From JANQTF01 sp041741415 (GTDB lineage: Bacteria > Bacteroidota > Bacteroidia > J057): a DNA stretch of 64,000 nt. This document shows positions 61,564 through 64,000 of this stretch, in pieces. Where the stretch lies: contig JBGSKC010000036.1 in assembly GCA_041741415.1 (NCBI GenBank), positions 313,866 to 377,865 on the forward strand. The letters run 5' to 3'. Every line of letters begins with the position of its first letter. The stretch's first letter is position 1. The notes beneath the pieces are model-generated. The model was not told the DNA's origin. It did not search any database and worked only from the letters and a program-made list of their open reading frames with translations. The position numbers and the translations under genes were made by a program.

Positions 61564-62958
61564 TCAGCGCCAAAGACCCAGGATCCAGGCGCTCATATCT
61601 GTTAGCACTTCCGGGGCCACCGTGATTTCAATCTGGCCATACTCATCTGGCATGCCGGTTTCCGCCGGCTGGAACAAATGATTCAACTCCGGGTAGCGCC
61701 TGGCTTGGGAGCGCGGTTCTCCCTGTTCGCGAAGCACAGCCTCAATCGGAGCAAGGTTTTCCTCTGGCAGCACCTGCACATCTTTGCCGCCGTTGAGGGC
61801 CAAAACGGGGCATTTCACTGCTTTCAGGGTAGGAATGGGGTCGTAAGCCAAAAAATACCGGAACCAGGGCGAAGCAATCGGGCCGAGCGACTTGCCGAGC
61901 TGGTCGGCGCGAATGCCCAGGCTCATCCTGTCACTGACGGTGAGTGGTTTCAGAATTTCGGCTGCATGAGCGTCTATCGAATCGGCAAAATCGTCCTCCC
62001 CGTGGGTCTTGTCGAGCCAGGCATAGGCCAGCGATTTCGTTTGTTGCCAGCGTTCAATTGTTTTTTGTGAAATGCTCCTTCCCTGAAGCATCTTCACTTC
62101 CTGCCCCACAATCACGTCCATGCCCTGCAGACCTGGCCCCGCCATCAGGATGGCAAAAGCAACGTCAGACCGCCGAGCTGCCACCATCGGAGCTACCAGC
62201 CCTCCTTCCGAATGGCCCACCAGACCGATTTTATCCGAATCAATGCGGGCATCCTTCAGCAAAAAATCAAAGGCAGCCTCGGCATCGTGAGAAAAATCCA
62301 GCGAGGTTGCGCTGGAAAAATCTCCCGACGACTCCCCCACCCCACGCTCGTCGTAGCGAAGCACCGCAATGCCCTGCCGGGTAAAATGGTCGGCGATAAC
62401 CCAAAAAGGCTGATGGGAAAACAGCAGTTCGTTGCGATCCTGCGGGCCAGAACCGGTGATGAGGATGGCTGCTGGAAATGGACCAGGACCCTCGGGCAGA
62501 GTGAGGGTGCCTGCCAGCCGGATGGAATCCGGGCCGGAGAAAAACACCACGCTGTCTTCGAGGTAGGGAAAAGGCGGCTGAGGCGTTTGGGGGCGGGTGG
62601 GCCCTGCAATGGCTTCGCGGCCCAGTTCCAGATTAAATCGCATCCCCCGCTGAATAAAAATGCCGCTGATGGTTTCCCCGCCCCTCTTTCCCCGGTATTC
62701 GGCCATGATGTCGGTCATCATGACCACCACCGAATCTCTTGCTATGCGCACCGAATCGGCGGCCATGCCATAGGAACCCTGGTCGGGACTGTCGAGGCTG
62801 GCCTTCCATTTACCTTCGTTGTCGAGGTCAAGGTGGAGAACCAGGCGAAGTTGCTGGCCGGGAAACTGCAATATGCCGTTCCAGCTCCCTGCAAACCCTG
62901 AATCGGGCTGGGCAAATAATGTGCCGATCAAAAAAACAAAGAGAAGTAGAAACCTCAT
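61564..62958 (-). CDS. Exported alpha/beta hydrolase
   Basis: A 464-residue protein starting at ATG 62958 with a signal peptide (MRFLLLFVFLIGTLFAQ). The N-terminal domain (about 20-140) is a beta fold often seen before such hydrolases (GSWNGILQFPGQQLRLVLHLDLD). The catalytic domain (about 150-464) has AAILITGSGPQDRNE, the nucleophile Ser in LVGHSEGGL, an Asp in LNGGKDVQVLP, and the final His in ELNHLFQP. It belongs with periplasmic esterases/hydrolases that cluster near the S9 peptidases; the substrate is unknown. An in-frame ATG 108 bases upstream lacks a leader and is rejected. Confidence 0.9.
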   Translation of the reverse strand: MRFLLLFVFLIGTLFAQPDSGFAGSWNGILQFPGQQLRLVLHLDLDNEGKWKASLDSPDQGSYGMAADSVRIARDSVVVMMTDIMAEYRGKRGGETISGIFIQRGMRFNLELGREAIAGPTRPQTPQPPFPYLEDSVVFFSGPDSIRLAGTLTLPEGPGPFPAAILITGSGPQDRNELLFSHQPFWVIADHFTRQGIAVLRYDERGVGESSGDFSSATSLDFSHDAEAAFDFLLKDARIDSDKIGLVGHSEGGLVAPMVAARRSDVAFAILMAGPGLQGMDVIVGQEVKMLQGRSISQKTIERWQQTKSLAYAWLDKTHGEDDFADSIDAHAAEILKPLTVSDRMSLGIRADQLGKSLGPIASPWFRYFLAYDPIPTLKAVKCPVLALNGGKDVQVLPEENLAPIEAVLREQGEPRSQARRYPELNHLFQPAETGMPDEYGQIEITVAPEVLTDMSAWILGLWR

Positions 62959-63214
62959 GGCGGTAGTATTTAGACGAATATCTAAATACTTTTTCACAGT
63001 TCCAAACTGCACACTGGGAAGAGAGCAGAGAAAAAATGCAATAGGGAAAGGGTGAGATTTGAGCAAAACCCCGCCGGGTCTGGCTGTTTAAGGTTGAATA
63101 ACCTGTTCAGCAGCATTTTATGGCCTTTCCACCTGAAAGAAGGCAGGAAGCTTTGTTGAGCAAATCCCAAAATCTGTGTTTTTTCTCCTGCGCCCGGGTT
63201 GCGAGGTTGGCAGC

Positions 63215-63832
63215 ATGATCAGCCAAGACCTTCTCTGGAAAGGCATCATCGAAGATTTCTTTCCGCAATTCATGGACTTCTTCTACCACGATGTGGTGCA
63301 CCAGTTCGACCTCGACCGGGCCGATTTCCTTGACCAGGAATTTGACCAGCTCTTTCCCGAGATCGAAGGACATGCCCGCCGCGTGGACAAACTCGTGAAA
63401 GTGCCGCTGCACGAGGGCCGCGACAAGTGGATCCTCATTCACATCGAGGTGCAGGGCTACTACGACAAAGATTTTCTGCACAGAATGCTCACCTATGCCT
63501 ACAGGATCTTCGACCGCTACGGCGTGCTGGTGGAAGCACTCGTCATTTTCACCGACGACCGTCCCGGCTTCAAACCTGATCATCTGGAGCTCAGGGCCCT
63601 CACCAGCAGCCTGAGCTATCAGTTTCGCAGCTACAAGCTCATGGAGCAGTCGCGGGAGGAGCTGGAGGCCAGCGAAAATCCGGTGGCCTTTGCCCTGCTG
63701 GTAGCGTATGATGAAATCAGGCTGGGCAAAATCCCTGATCCTGAGCAGTTTGAACTGAAAAGCAAATGGCTGCGCCTGCTTTTGGGAAAAAATTACGACC
63801 GGGTGGCGATTGAGACCATGTTTGGAACCTAA
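63215..63832 (+). CDS. Rpn-family nuclease, C-terminus lost beside an IS element
   Basis: A 205-residue relative of the gene at 32359, starting at ATG 63215 (MISQDLLWKGIIEDFF). The nuclease core is complete (RRVDKLVKVPL, LIHIEVQGYYDKDF, LTYAYRIFDRYG, YQFRSYKLMEQSREEL). It runs parallel to the first copy up to YDRVAIE and then ends abruptly in TMFGT-stop, where the first copy continues for about 130 residues. An IS5-like element begins right after, so the C-terminal part was probably replaced by IS sequence. Whether the short protein is active is unknown. Confidence 0.8.
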   Translation: MISQDLLWKGIIEDFFPQFMDFFYHDVVHQFDLDRADFLDQEFDQLFPEIEGHARRVDKLVKVPLHEGRDKWILIHIEVQGYYDKDFLHRMLTYAYRIFDRYGVLVEALVIFTDDRPGFKPDHLELRALTSSLSYQFRSYKLMEQSREELEASENPVAFALLVAYDEIRLGKIPDPEQFELKSKWLRLLLGKNYDRVAIETMFGT

Positions 63833-63833
63833 C

Positions 63834-64000
63834 TGGCTGATTTTTAGACGATTTTAAAAAGTGGGGCCGCTCAGATAATTTGGAGGTACCAATCTTTCAA
63901 ATTATGCAAACAAAGTTTACCGAGCTGAGCGACTCCCAGTGGCAATTTATTGAAAAATTCTTTGTCCACCACCGCCCCAAGATTCATTCTATGCGCTCGA
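63834..64000 (+). mobile_element. IS5-like insertion sequence, left part
   Basis: The element begins somewhere between about 63815 and 63870, after the frame of the Rpn copy is broken, and runs off the window. The transposase start at 63904 defines the orientation. The terminal repeat and the target duplication cannot be determined without the right end. Confidence 0.7.
63904..64000 (+). CDS. IS5-family transposase, N-terminal fragment
   Basis: The first 32 residues are visible (MQTKFTELSDSQWQFIEKFF...); the rest lies beyond the window. The start LSDSQW-x-x-I-E, leading into a helix, is typical of transposases of the IS5/IS1182-like DDE group (DUF4096 N-terminal domain). Transposition activity cannot be judged from the fragment. 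Confidence 0.8.
   Translation, partial: MQTKFTELSDSQWQFIEKFFVHHRPKIHSMRS

Noticed and set aside
63107..63583. Antisense frames at the 5' ends of both Rpn genes (also 32233-32586)
   Set aside because: They resemble each other only because the Rpn genes themselves are conserved there; no independent support.
1..64000. tRNA, rRNA, CRISPR arrays, prophage or replication origin
   Set aside because: Looked for by eye on both strands; no cloverleaf with TTCRA core, no spaced repeats, no phage structural genes and no origin-type box clusters were found.

Overview
The window reads as chromosome of a fairly GC-rich Bacteroidota bacterium, probably of the Saprospiria type (Lewinella/Haliscomenobacter-like); this placement is inferred from content, not from a marker search. 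The signs are a GldB gliding/type IX secretion lipoprotein, several OmpA/PorT-type barrels, three secreted proteins with type IX (T9SS) C-terminal sorting domains, SprB-type repeats, a eukaryote-like GT3 glycogen synthase, and promoters matching the Bacteroidota pattern TTTG-N(19-21)-TAnnTTTG. No rRNA, tRNA, tmRNA or CRISPR array was seen.

Layout. 1-5.6 kb: end of ahcY, an isolated bifunctional hisB, gldB, an outer-membrane barrel, and a sigma-54 response regulator closed by a long two-tier terminator. 5.6-8.7 kb (minus): ftsX, a DUF3098 gene, folA, a DinB-like gene and a short-chain dehydrogenase, apparently one operon. 8.8-13.1 kb: a barrel protein, a rhomboid protease, a double-ATPase ABC protein, a ThuA-domain T9SS cargo. 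13.1-16.2 kb: a large secreted SprB-repeat protein. 16.5-18.3 kb: metY behind a composite leader. 18.4-20.7 kb: an OsmC protein and the rplM-rpsI-rpsB operon. 21-25.4 kb: a gliding-associated (T9SS type B) protein, ribE and a Rieske lipoprotein. 25.6-33.4 kb: Fic protein, secreted protein, GNAT, tandem FKBP isomerase, sugar nucleotidyltransferase, lytic transglycosylase, Rpn nuclease. 33.5-43.1 kb: exported amidase, then a two-component system followed by a CzcCBA-type metal efflux operon. 43.1-51.3 kb: glycogen/maltodextrin locus. 51.3-57.3 kb: two membrane J-domain proteins, PBP1A and a sodium-coupled transporter. 57.3-63 kb: phosphodiesterase, SLC13 transporter, small membrane proteins, a lipoprotein and an exported alpha/beta hydrolase. 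63.1-64 kb: a second Rpn nuclease cut short next to the start of an IS5-like element.

The most striking element is the metY leader. A good Bacteroidota promoter (16534-16566) is followed by a well-formed SAM-I riboswitch aptamer (about 16594-16704). Right behind the aptamer lies a 31-codon open frame (16711-16806) that ends in five consecutive cysteine codons and a stop. A perfect 8-bp inverted repeat (16892-16911) follows, and then metY, which makes homocysteine or cysteine from sulfide. This suggests a two-input control region that reads SAM through RNA and cysteine through ribosome movement. I know of polycysteine leader peptides from mycobacteria, but not of one stacked behind a SAM-I riboswitch in Bacteroidota.

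Other points of interest are a GH57-like protein in the glycogen locus that appears to lack both catalytic residues and is translationally coupled to a BadF-type kinase; tandem membrane J-domain paralogues; an 11-bp-phased direct repeat before the metal-efflux genes that looks like an OmpR/PhoB-type operator; paired 14-nt repeats between malQ and the glycogen synthase gene; and two Rpn genes that share a nearly identical 5' end and a related leader.
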